Shown in pieces: positions 1 through 12,600 of a DNA stretch of 64,000 nucleotides. Below the pieces are notes generated by a model, which saw nothing but the letters and a program-made list of their open reading frames with translations, was not told the DNA's origin and did not search any database. Positions within the stretch are counted from its first letter, which is position 1. The number at the start of each line of letters is the position of its first letter. Origin of the DNA: Bombyx mori (lineage: Eukaryota > Arthropoda > Insecta > Lepidoptera > Bombycidae); assembly GCF_030269925.1 (NCBI RefSeq), contig NC_085121.1:3861501-3925500 (forward strand), given 5' to 3'. The position numbers and the translations under genes were made by a program.

Positions 1-40
1 GTAGATGCTGTTGCTCACCATGAGATAGTACCAGAAGTAG

Positions 41-130
41 TACTGGTAGCATAAACAATAAGTAGTTACGAGCTGTTTGAAAGGGATGTTGTGATTGAAT
101 AGGAATAATATGTATTATGCTTAAAAAAGA
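41..130. repeat. Direct repeat copy 1, beside SMYD4 exon 7
   Basis: This roughly 90-bp stretch recurs with scattered mismatches at 715-803. Both contain tactg-tagc-taaaca-taagtagtta and end near att-atgc-taaaaaa. The two copies bracket the last visible SMYD4 exon, which could mean a small tandem duplication or two copies of an unnamed intronic repeat. Positions 1-42 may also hold part of the next SMYD4 exon on the minus strand, but I could not resolve a frame. Confidence 0.6.
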
Positions 131-506
131 GATGTGAAATATGAAGCCTCAGTTGCATTGTTCACTGAATAACCAACTTTTTTCGCAAATTGTACGTTTG
201 CTTTGTAGAACAAGTAGGTCGAATGATGGTGCTCGGGCAGGCTTAAAATATATTCCATAATTATTAGATAGTATTGGAGGTTCAACCAAAGAGTTCATTT
301 ATGAAAGGTCATAGGGATACAGTAAAAGCTCTAAGAGAGCGAAGTCCCTTAATGAATTAATTTAGGATCAAAAAATATTATTATAATAACAGTACACACC
401 AACTAAAAAGACTCATGAAAACATTTAATTTTAAAAGGATTTCAATCAGCAAAATGTTGCCATTACAAAAAAATAATTTAAACATTTAATATATTTTAAA
501 TAATAC

Positions 507-687
507 TGTAGTTGCCCATGGAAAGCAAACAGCGTCTCAAGTCTTGGACGCAATCATAGTATGACTTGTATGGTGGTGCTAATGTTGCATCATATAGCTT
601 CAGTACTTCGGTGAACTTCTTTACTGCTTCACCATATTTGCCTTCATCCATAGCTGCTCGACCGTGGCGATAGAGCATTTCTGTATC
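507..687 (-). CDS. SMYD4: SMYD4 exon 7 (C-terminal TPR)
   Basis: The acceptor tttttcctaacag precedes GAT in phase 0, matching the end of exon 6. It encodes DTEMLYRHGRAAMDEG, then EAVKKFTEVLKLYDATLAPP, a C-terminal TPR helix pair. The frame closes at a TAA at 496-498. A GT at 506-505 (ACA|gtatta) is the more likely exon end, because the family normally carries more C-terminal helices. Confidence 0.75.
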
Positions 688-3600
688 CTGTTAGGAAAAA
701 CGGGTTTTACATAGTACTGATAGCCTAAACAGTAAGTAGTTATGATTGAACTGTTTAAAAAGGGATGTTGAGATTGATTAGGATAATATTATGCCTAAAA
801 AAACTAGTTCTAATTATACAATTAAATAAACATACAGTTAACTTAAATGTTATATTGACAGATTTATTCAAGAAATTATTGATGCATCATGGCCGATGAG
901 AATGGTAAGTTTTTATTTTATTACATAGACGAATGAGGAAGGGTGGTTCTATGTCTTTACCAGAACTTATAGACATCTGCACATGAAAACTGGAATAATG
1001 GAGCACATGAAATAAACAGAGTTGGAGGTAGCCAGCTATTAGTGTGGGCTTGAGTTTTTGAATTTCTAAGTAAATATAAAAATAAATAGTACTGCCATCC
1101 CTTAGATCAGTGATTATCAAACTTATTTCTTTTACCGCCCCCTTTGAATATCAATTATTTTTCAGCGCCCCCCATTTTTTATACACCCCTAAAACTTTAA
1201 AACCACAATTTCATTAATTTAATTAATAAATGTTGTATTAATTTTAGTAAATGTGGAACCACGTAGTACATATGTATTTGTAGATGCTATTATTGTTTCT
1301 TCATATATGTCCGTACATTGCTACAGAGAGTGTATTTACAAATTTGCAAAGTAAAAATGAATTCTTCTCATCAATATGTTTGTTTAAATTCAGAATTACC
1401 AAAATAAATTGCTAGTTCACTGTACTATTACTATGCTAATTTCTTAGAACGAAACTATTTTTTTTGAATATCTTTCTCATTAATATAAGATTCTCATCAT
1501 GAGATAATTAAAAATTTATATTTCGACTAGTAAATAATACTACTAACAATAATAACTTATTAAACTACGAATAAGCTAAACCTGGAAGACGTAGAGGATT
1601 TCATTTATCTGGGCTCCGTCATAGCTAGTAATGGATCCTCCGAAAAGGACCTCAGAAGGCGAATCAGTATGGCAAAGAGGACTATGTCCCAAATGGACCG
1701 TGCTTGGGTGGCATTTTTCTCTACGGCGCAGAGACTTGGACCCTCAAGAAAGCCGACCGCCAACGCATCGACGCGTTTGAGATGTGGTGCTGAAGGAAAA
1801 TGCTCGGGATTCGTTGGACAGAACACAGAACCAACGAATCCATTCTTACCGAGCTCAAGATTCCAATGCGCCTCCGCACTACATGCGCGCGGAGGAGTTT
1901 AGAGATCTTTGGACATATCGCCAGAAAGAGCGGTGACAATCTGGAAAAGCTGCTGGTAACGGGCAAGGTATGCGGGAGAGGGCACAGAGGCAGAAATCCA
2001 ATGCGCTGGTCGGACCAAATACGCTCCACTCTCAATACTTCAGTCCACGTTGCTATCCATACAGCCGAGGACAGGCAGGAATGGCGCAAGATGATGCAGG
2101 AGAAAGTTATTAGAGGAGGCCACGACCCTCAGCACTGAGGATTATCGACGCAAGAAGGAAGGAAACTACGAAAAATAAATTAATATCATTTCGTATTATA
2201 GATAAATATGGGCAATTTTTCATAGAATTTTAGTTTATAATTTAGAACTGGTTCAAATAAAAACGGCCGCCTAAGTCAGCGTTTTTATTATTTGTAATAA
2301 TTAATATCTGTACTAATATTATAAAGAGGAAAGATTTGTTTGTTTGTATTAAATAGGCTCCGAAACTACTAAGCCGATTTGAAAATTCTTTCACTGTTTG
2401 GAAGCTTCACTATTCCCGAGTGACATAGACTATAATCTTTTTTTAAAAAAAATTGGGTGTCCTTACTAAAACTCCAATAATTTAACCCAAGGTGTAAAAA
2501 AATTACCTAAAATATTCTTTACGTCGCGTGCCCTACGAAAACTGTTGATGATAGAATAAAATAATGTACTACGACTTTGTAAAAAGTCGTAGTACACAGG
2601 AGTTTTGCTGAGTTTGCTCATCTTGCCACCGCTCGGGTGGCGCATGTCGTCGGCAAAATCAGGAAATTGGGCCTCGACGTGACACTCAGTAAATCCGAGG
2701 CCATGTGGTTCCACAGGCCGCGGAGAGTGCCACCTATCGATGCCCATATCGTGGTTGGAGGCGTCCTTATCGGGTCGGGGTGCAGTTGAAGTACCTCGGC
2801 CTCATTCTGGACAGTTGGACCTTCTGTGTTCACTTTCAAAACCTGGTTCCTCGTTTGTTGGGGGTGGCCGGCACGTTAAACCGGCTTCTTTCTAACATCG
2901 GGGGGCATGACCAGGTGACGCGCCTTATACGAGGCGCCCGTGTGGGGCCACTGGCCGTAGGGGTAGCGAAGTTGCTGCAACGACCGCAACGCACCATCGC
3001 AGTCAGGATCATCCGTGGTTATCGCACCATCTCTTTCGAGGCGGCGTGTGTACTGGCTGGGACCCCGCCTTAGGTCCTAGAGGCGGAGGCGCCCGCCGCT
3101 GACTATCAGTGGTGGGCTAACCTTCGTGCCCGGGGCGTGGCGCGTCCCAGCCTCAGTGTGATCAGAGTGTGGAGGGCCCAATCTCGGCGGTCCGTGCTGG
3201 AGTCATGGTCCAGGCGGCTGGCTGATCCTTCGGCTGGTTGTAGGATCGTCGAGGCGATTCGCCCGGTTCTTGTGAATTGGGTGAATCGTGACAGAGGACG
3301 CCTCACTTTCCGGCTCACGCAGGTACTCACTGGGCATGGTTGCTTCGGTGAGTTCCTGCACCGGATCGGAGCCGAGCCGACGGCAGAGTGCCACCATTGT
3401 GGTTGCGGCTTGGACACGGCAGAGCATACGCTCGTCGCCTGCCCCGCATGGGAGGGGGTGACGGCGTGTCCTCATCGCAAAAATAGGAAGCGACTTGTCG
3501 TTGCCGAGTGTTCTGGCATCGATGCTCAGTGACGACGAGTCGTGGAAGGCGATGCTCGACTTCTGCGAGTGCACCATCTCGCAAAAAGGAGGCGGCGGGG

Positions 3601-6600
3601 CGCGTGAGAGATGCACAGGCCCGCCGCCGTCGAGCGGGTCCAGGGAGGCGGATCTCGCCCAAGCCCTGGCTGGCCCTCTAAGTGTTTCGGGTCTCCCTCA
3701 CATGTCGACCTGGGGACCAGTGAAGGGGGCCTAAGAAGACGACGTGCAAGCTGCTCTGCACACGTTTTACGTATGAGCATCCGGGTGATGGAAGGCCGGC
3801 TATCCTCAACCCACGCTGGTTCGGACCCAGCGGGGTATTCTGTAGGATAGACCATTCTAACCGGCGCCATCTAAGCGGGTTTCGGACAGCCTGCTGACCG
3901 AGAGGGCTGGTGGTCGTGGCGCCGACGACCGCCGGTCTGGCGTCCCGAGGGGGAGGGTGATGGAAGAGATGTGCTCCGCACTAAACGCTTCACTTTCCCC
4001 CCTTTGCCTTTTCATGAGCTCTGTCTCATGCGAGGTTTGGATGCTGGTTGTTGAGCGACAGGAGGCTTTAGTCGGTTCGACTCCGACATGCCCCGCCCTC
4101 CATCCCCAGTGAAGAGCCGAAGTCCGGCGATTTCCTCCTGACAAAAAAAAAACGTGTGGCACTCGGGAACTGCGGCGGTAAAGCTATTGCATAGCATTTT
4201 TTATCAACTTATGACATTATAATTAGACAATGATAATTTAATATTAAAACAATAATAAAACAAGGCCACGCTATATTAAACTTTAATAAAGGCAAAACCT
4301 TAACTGTCCCCTTTACACTACTAAGCTAAACCGCGCGAGAGAGAGATGGGCAGACTTTTCATGATGCGCATGCAGTGTGACGTCACGCCACGCGCTTATT
4401 CACAAACACTACACAAGCGCAACGTGTAAATGTGTTGAACGCGAGCTACATGGTAGGCGGAGTGAGGGATGTTAGGTTTTTTTCGTTACGGAATTTCATG
4501 ATTCGGTCGCCGCGCTCAAGGCCCGCGATAAAAGCTATGCAATAGCTTAAAAATTTATGAACTTGTAATAAAATCTCCTTGGCTATACTATTTGTATCTG
4601 GCTGGTTTTGGTATCATTAAAAGTTTAAATTTGAAAGAAGATAATTCCAAATTAAAATTAAGAAGATGTGTGATTTTTATTATTTTTCGTACTGTCAAGA
4701 TGAGTGAATCTAATGAAGATATTCGATACATTTTAAAATTTTAGTACAAAAAAGGTAAAAAAGCAACGCAAGCCGTGAAAAAAATTGCGATGTTTATGGA
4801 CCTAGTGCGGTGTCTGTGAGAGTAGCACAAATTTGGTTTAAGCGTTTTCAATCCGGAAATTTTGATGTCAAAAATGCACGTCACTCTGGCCCTATTACGG
4901 ATAAAACCGATGCCATTTTTGAAAAAGTGGGGCAAGATCGGCATATCAGTAGTTACGACGAAACTGAAGAACTGGGAATTGACCACAAAATAGTTATGGC
5001 GCATTTGAAAAAAACTGGGTACACAAAAAAGCTAACTGAAAGAAACCTAATGAACCGTGTACTCATTTGTGATTCTTTATTAGGACGTAATGAAACCGAA
5101 CCATTTTTGAAGAAGCTGATAACTTGTGATGAAACGTGGATCACGTACGACAAGAACGTGGGAAAAAGTTTGTGGTCAAAGGCCGGTCAGGCTTCACAGA
5201 CTCTGGCGAAACCCAGGTTAACTCGCAACAAGGTGATGCTGTGTGTGTGGTGGGATTGGAAGGGCATTATACATTATGAGCTGTTACCACCAGACAGGAC
5301 CATCGATTCTGAACTCTACTGCGAACAACTGATGAGATTAAAGCAAGAAGTTGAGAGAAAGCGGCCGGAATTAATCAACAGAACGGGTGTGGTTTTTCAT
5401 CACGATAACGCTAGACCTCACACATCTTTAGCCACTCAGCAAAAATTAAGAGAGCTTGGCTGGGAGGTGTTAATGCATCCGCCGTATAGTCCTGACCTTG
5501 CACCTTCAGATTTCAACCTGTTTCGGTCTCTTCAGAATTCTTTAGGCAGTGTCAGGTTAACATCACGAGAGGACTGCCAAAACCAATTGTTGCGGTATTT
5601 TGATCAGAAGCCCCAAAATTTCTATAGCAATGGGATCATGTCCCTACCTACAAGATGGCAAAAAGTTATCGAACAAAATGGTACCGACATACTTTAGTTA
5701 AATGTGAATAACCTACATTAAAAAATGTTGTGAATTTTCTTAAAAAATGCGAAGAAACTTTTCCCCAACCTATTATTATATAGAAATAAAATAGTAAACA
5801 ATGTTTACAATAAGTGAGCTGTTTAGGCTTACTATACTATTTGACATTGGACGGTAATGGGTAAATTAAGTAAATGAAATTACAAATTTTACAGCGCCCC
5901 CCTAACCCACATCAACGCCCCCCATTTTTTCCTGGGCCCCTTAACGCCCCCCTCTAGGTTTCAAACGCCCCCAGGGGGGCGTTATCGCCCACTTTGAGAA
6001 AGACTGCATTAGATGAATATGCACTTGGTGAAATGCTATACCTAAGGATTAATGTCGCAATATGTTGCAGCCATCATTTAGTGCTAGACAACATAAAATG
6101 TATTTTATGAAAAGTATAATTTAATATTTAAAACAGCTTCCAATTAGGAAAGTAGACTTAAAGTTTCTCATCTTGATGAACATCTGCATTACAGTCAAGT
6201 TGTGTTAAGCTATGCACCTTTTTTGGAATGGTTTGCAGTGTGCAATATAACAGCTTTCACACACATTGTAAATAGGGATAAACAACAGCAACCAAGAACC
6301 TCCTCCGTATTTGAAGTTGGTTTTTTATTTATTTTTATTTGCTTAGATGAGTGGACGAGCTCACAGCTCATCTGGTGTTAAGTGGTTACTGGAGCCCACA
6401 GACATCTACAGCGTAAATGTGCCAACCACCTTGAGATATAAGTTCTACCATTCAGACGAAACGCATTACTGCTTCACGGCGGAAATAGTGGTACCTACCC
6501 GTGCGGACTCACAAGAGATCCTACCACCAGTAATTAAGCAAGTTATAATTTTGCGGGTTTAGTTATTATTACATGTTGTTATTCCTTCACCGTGGAAGTC

Positions 6601-9600
6601 AATCGTTAACATTTGTTGAGTATGTATTGGTTAAAGCTAATATATAAAATTTCAGTTGTTGAAGAAGAGGCAGAAACACCTGCAGCTACAGAAAGTGAGT
6701 CAGCGATAACCCCTACTGAATTGGACAAACCATTGGCTCCACCTAAATATGAAGTGCGCCCTTCTTTGGGCGAAAAGTATGTAACCATTACTAAAATAAT
6801 CTATACCAATTACTAAATGAAACAAGAAAATTAGAATGAATCCATAAATAAAAATTTAATAATTTCACCTTATAATCGCCATTGAAATTAAGATTTTTTT
6901 AATTTCTCAAAAGAGACGCGATGCATATTATTTACAGTACATTTTTTAAATACGCTTTTATTAGCTTTTATAATACATTTTACAATAAAATCATTTTTTC
7001 TTACACTATTTTTAATTCAAATTTATTTATAATTAATTCAAATCTATAAAAGCGTATTTTTTTACTTTTTTTTTAAACTATTATTTATTTTGCGTACCTA
7101 CTCCTAGTAACTTCAAGGGATTAGCTTCGCCGAACGCGTAGGCGAACTCATGGAGCTCAGCCTAGGCGACTTTGCTAATCTACCCTAGTAAGAGCTTACG
7201 GTGCTATAATTAAAACGACTTTTACGAATTTACTGGTGGTAGGACGTCTTGTGAGTCCGCCCGGGTAGGTACCACCATCCTGTTTCTTCCGTGAAGCAGT
7301 AATGCGTTTCGGTTCGAAGGGTGGGGCAGCCGTTATACTGTAAAAACTGAGACCTTAGAACATCCTAGTCTTAAGATAGGTGGCGGCATTTACATTGTAG
7401 ATATGTATGTTCTCTGGTAACTGCTTAAAAGGAAGTGTGCCATGAGCTCGTTCAAAGCTAAGCAATAAAAAATAAAAGTTTTCATTAGTTTTGATGTTTC
7501 GAATGCTATACAGTTTTTGATGATAACTGACTACCGAGCTATTATTCGATTTAATTTTGCGCTGACTATCGTCTTAAATTTCTTTCTATTCATTTTTTCT
7601 TTTTATGAAATTTAAATAAAAACCTGAAATTACGAACAATAAAGGAGAGATTAAACGGTTAATGCAGTTTTAAAATTTAGTCTATGACTCGCGAAAACTA
7701 AATGGAGCATTAGTCGTCCGATCCTCCTGATCCATTAACGGTGCTTTTAGGTACCATAAGCATCGCTCACCGCCCCCGCCGAACCCGTCGCTTGCGACGA
7801 AGGGCTTCACGAGTGAATTAACACATAGACACAGCCCACTGAGTTTCTCGCCGGATCTTCTCAGTGGGTCGCGTTTTCGATCCGGTGGTAGATTCTGCGA
7901 AGCACTGCTCTTGCTAGGGCCAGTGTTAGCAACTCTCCCGGCTTGAGCCCCGAGAGCTCGGCTACACGTCAAGGAGAAGCTGAAATAGCCTCTCAAGGCT
8001 ATCAGCATAAGTAGGAAAAGAACACTATATACGGTTTCATCTAATTTAATGGTTATCAGATTTCAGTCTCAAAATGTTCGCGAGATCATCGTAACGACAA
8101 TGCAGGAACAGTTGATGGGTAGAAAGTATAGGTCGGACCAAGCGCCGCGATGGACAGAGGAAATCGCTAACAGAGTTCGACAAAGAGTTCAGGACTTGGA
8201 TATGAAAAGGTAATAAGTACATCGACTATAGTTACTGCTATCTATGTTTATTAAAGATAATTTTAGCTCAAATTCTAATTTATTGTAATGTATCAAATAC
8301 AAATCACAATAAATTTGTTCTTATGAGTATGCGGGGTCTATGATCTTTTTAAGCGTTCTCGCTTTGGTTTACATTGCGGCTTCTTCTAATATGTTCATAA
8401 TAGTATGCGGGGTCTATGATATTTCTGAGCGTTCTAGCTTTATGATCTTTCTGGGCGCTCTAGTTTGCTTTAGATCGCGGTTTCTTTTAATACCAACTTT
8501 GTAATGGATATTAATGCCGACGCTCACTTGGGACACGATTTAGGTCTTAGTGCTATTGTAATAAGGATCACCGTATCAGACGTTAAACTTATTTTCAACT
8601 GTGTAAATAAATAATCTTATCGTTAACATTGAAATAGTATTTATGGGTGGATGACTGTATTGTTTCTCTTTATTTTAATTTCCTTTCACAGGTACAAAAT
8701 TTTGGTACAGTGCATCATGATAGAAATGAAAGGCGCCGGGGTGAAATGCGCCCAGCGCTGCATGTGGGATCCGGAAACGGATGACTATGTCGGCGATTTA
8801 TTCAGAAATGAAACTATATATTGTTACACTGTTGCGTACGGCATATATATGTATTAAATGGATTAAAAAAAAAAGAAAATTATATTATATATCGAGCGAT
8901 GAATAGCTATTTGGTTTTAGCGAAATTTTTGCAACTTTACAGGAGAGCCATTTATGGATATATTTATAATTTGGAAAAAATATTGAAATTATGATATATT
9001 ATATATTATGATATATATTATTTGAACTAGAGGTCCCGCAGTAATCGAAATTCGACCATAATTAATTGGAATTGTAAGTTTGTACACTATTATGATTGTA
9101 TTTTATTCTTCTATATTCACAAATTTCGCCAAGGCTACACTATAAAAAAAAATTAATAAAGACAAACAATATTTAATCTATTCTCAATTTGACAACAGAC
9201 GTCAAGAACAAAAGTTTGACAATAAATAAATAGTATGCACGCGTGTGTGTGTCAAATACATGGTATTTAGTGCGTGTAATGTTTTCTTTATTGATTTAAT
9301 GTATCTTTTATGCATTATTCTAAAAAAATATTAGCATTGTGCACTTCTTCTCTATATTCTCTAAAAGTGTGAAAAATTTCATACTCCTCCGTCCGCGCAA
9401 TTTTCGTAAAAAGGGATACAAAGTTTTTGCTTCACGTATTAATATATAGATAGATGGAGTAAGCTTAATTGAAGTTCAATTTAAAATATCGAACTGTTGA
9501 TGCTAATACCAAAGAAAACGGGTCTTTAATTACAAAGATAAATGTCCTTTAAATCACATAGCCTTTCACTCCTCGATATATTGAAGAAATCACGATAACT

Positions 9601-12600
9601 GACAATTTATCATAGCTAATAAACGCAGTTATGTTTTGCTGTGCTTTTGTCTGATATTAATAATATATAATGATATATCTGTGTTTTAATCGGATATGGT
9701 TTCAATAATTGTTTTGTCAAAAGCTTGATTGTGTTTCTAAAATATAAGTAGCCTAAGCTATTTTTCATAACATTGAGTTATTTGCTAACAAAAGTACCGA
9801 TAAAAACGGACCAGCCGGAATAAACAGACCAGACAAGAAGAGATACTTATTTTTAAAAGTACGGTTTATGTTATACCCGTTATATTGACAATAAAAACAG
9901 ACACTTTGATTTTATTTATTTGTACACATCATGAATTATTCTAGTTCTGGTACATACGTAGTTTTTAATATTTCACAGATTTTGTATGTTATTTATTAAT
10001 GTTTCTCTTTGGTACACAGAATTAACTCCCTCAGTATTTTTAGATACAATTTGTTTCGGATGCGTTGCTTAGGTACAACTAACTAGTGATTTGACTTGGT
10101 TAAAAATTTCAAAAAGATCCTAGCTAAGCGACGATTATGCAAACGAAATATTTAAAAAGTGAAAGGTAAAAATAAACTGTAGGTTAAAAAAGAACACGTT
10201 AATTTATCGCGATGAACGAAATTATGAAAGCAAAATGTAATATAAAAAGATAACACAAAAAGATTGGGAAGTCCTGTATTTATAGGATTTAGTAACCACT
10301 CAATATTAAGTGGGCTCTGAATTCTTGACTATCCCCATTAATGGTAGTTAATAAAAATACAACTAAACCTCAAATAAGTTCGAATATTTTTTATTGTGCC
10401 GTCACAGTTGCTCAAGGACTTCAACAATGTCAGGGGCACAGTGAAATCGGTGTCCATGCTTATTCAAGCAAAGGGCATACGAAAAGAGTACTGTTGTCTA
10501 ATTTAAACTACTTTGATGCTTTGATTTAGTCCCAAAGACTTTGGCGGGAACGCGAGGAGTGAAGTGTGATTTGTTTTATTTTGTCTATTTAGTGTTTCTT
10601 TAGTTTTAAATGTGTAAAAACGGTGGTTTATTAACTGTTTAATATCTGTGAAAGTGGACCAAGGTGGGAAAATGGAATAAAGCCGCTGGACGTAGCTTCT
10701 CGGGATCCTCAAAAAAGTCCACTGAAGAAATCTCAGTAAATGTCCACCATTTTACTGAGATTATATTTCATCCCATATCATCTCATTTCATTTAATTTCA
10801 TCCCAGTTGATAATGTCTCAAATTAATCATTTTCATTTCATTTCATATTATCATTTTTCATACAAATGAGAATATAAATTAAAATAAGACTCGACCTAAA
10901 GGTCATAGTTACCAGGTCATAGAATCCCTTAAAATAATTAGTATCAAAAAAACAGTAAAGCATTCAAAATTATGGAGGGTAGAACTAATTCTATCCTCCA
11001 TATTCGAAACGTCGGAAATAATACAATGACAATAAAAACGCGGGAGATTAAAACGTAAAAGTATCTTTAATTATGTCCACGACCCGCCAAAGCCGGAGTA
11101 AATACATACTGTATCATTTTAGTTGATGGTAAACGGTAATATCAATCGCAAACGTCATGATTACTTCGAGAACGATACACTAACTCATTATGGTCCGCGA
11201 TAAGATTTAATTTACATACGTTATGGCATCTGGCCAGTACTCGAATATCAATTTAAGAATGAATCATAAACAACCAATAGTAATTTAAAAAATATATGTT
11301 AGATCAATAATAATAATTGGCGAATAGAAACCGGCTTAACCAAAACTATTATCGTCACAACTATTGGTATTAGATATTATAATTATTTTTCGGATTCTCA
11401 TCAAGATTTCATGTTAGTTAGCCGTGAAAGTTTAATCTAAATATATTTAAAGAGTTAAATTTTCTATGGAAATTTTTGATAACTTTCATAGATTAGTGCT
11501 GTAGGATACCTTCTAGATTCTAGTCTACTTTACTATTAAATTCAATTGGGGTATGCGTGTCGGACTATAGTTATGGTAAGGAAACCCTGTTCGATACCAG
11601 ATTTTTTTTTCCAACCTACCAATAATATCGTACGAACGAAAACTGATGACAGTGTTAGTAATTTGATAGGTATACTGGCTAAACGCATACCTTAATACAT
11701 GAGTTCGAAGTTTCATGTTGTGTTAATATTAATAATTATAGCGAAGGCTTCAAATTATTTTATATAAATCTGAAGCACACTGCGATACTGTAAAGAGCAA
11801 CGCTATTGGATACGGCTAAATGACATCTTTATTATTTAAATTAATATTTTGACTATTCATTAATTTTTGCTCATTTATTGGACATTATTCGAACACTGCC
11901 GCGTCACGGAAATTGTATTAAACTTTCAAAATATGTTTGTTGATCTTTTTAGAATTCATTATTAAAAGTTTTGTTCTTTGTATAGAGTTGTTTGCTTTGT
12001 AATTTTCGAGAAGACACCATTTCCATATATTATACCGGACAAACTTTGAACTGGTGCTAATTTTAGTAAGATTTTCGATTTCTGGTTCTGAATATCACTT
12101 AAATTACGCGACAGTTTCAGAAAATTGTTGTGGGTTACAATTTTTAATTTAATGTTTGCAAGAAATACCATATTTAAATTTTAATGACTGATTCACTAAG
12201 ATGGTAATAAACTAACAACATATATCCTGATGTTTTATTCACTGGTAGTTTTAAGATGGAAATCGCCTTTTTTTTTCAAATAAAAAGCTAGTTAACTAAA
12301 ATTTCCCTTAATCTGTCTCAATGATTATTTATTGGCTAGCGACCCTAATGGCTGAGAATTGTTACCCGAATCAAAATGCTTAGTCTCTTATCGCCGAATG
12401 CAGATTCGTGCGGGCAGGTAGAGAATGTTTTTATTTTATTGCCTAGATGGGTGCACGAACTCACAGCCCACCTGGTGTTAAGTGGTTACTGGAGCCCATA
12501 GACATCTACAACGGCTGCCCCACCCTTCAAACCGAAACGTATTACTGCTTCATGGCAGAAAAAGGCAGGACGGTGGTACCTACCCGTGCGGACTCACAAA

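Larger units (their letters stand above)
1108..6006. mobile_element. hAT-like non-autonomous element, split open by later insertions
   Basis: The left end cagtgattatcaaact and the reverse complement of the right end, cagtctttctcaaagt, form a typical short hAT terminal inverted repeat (CAGTG-TTCTCAAA type). Both arms are rich in cgccccc runs (1134-1185 and 5893-5990). No hAT transposase is visible. The interior is occupied by an RTE LINE fragment (about 1575-2165), a Helitron-like fragment (2310-2585), an R1-clade LINE (2599-4152), an inverted-repeat segment (4179-4549) and a mariner (about 4550-5774). Element sequence proper is about 1108-1575 and 5775-6006. Confidence 0.62.

Noticed and set aside
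6777..6782. Alternative donor gtatgt for DYNLT2B exon 2
   Set aside because: It would end the exon at 6776 and read exon 3 into a stop; the donor at 6781 keeps the frame and gives exactly 450 nt.
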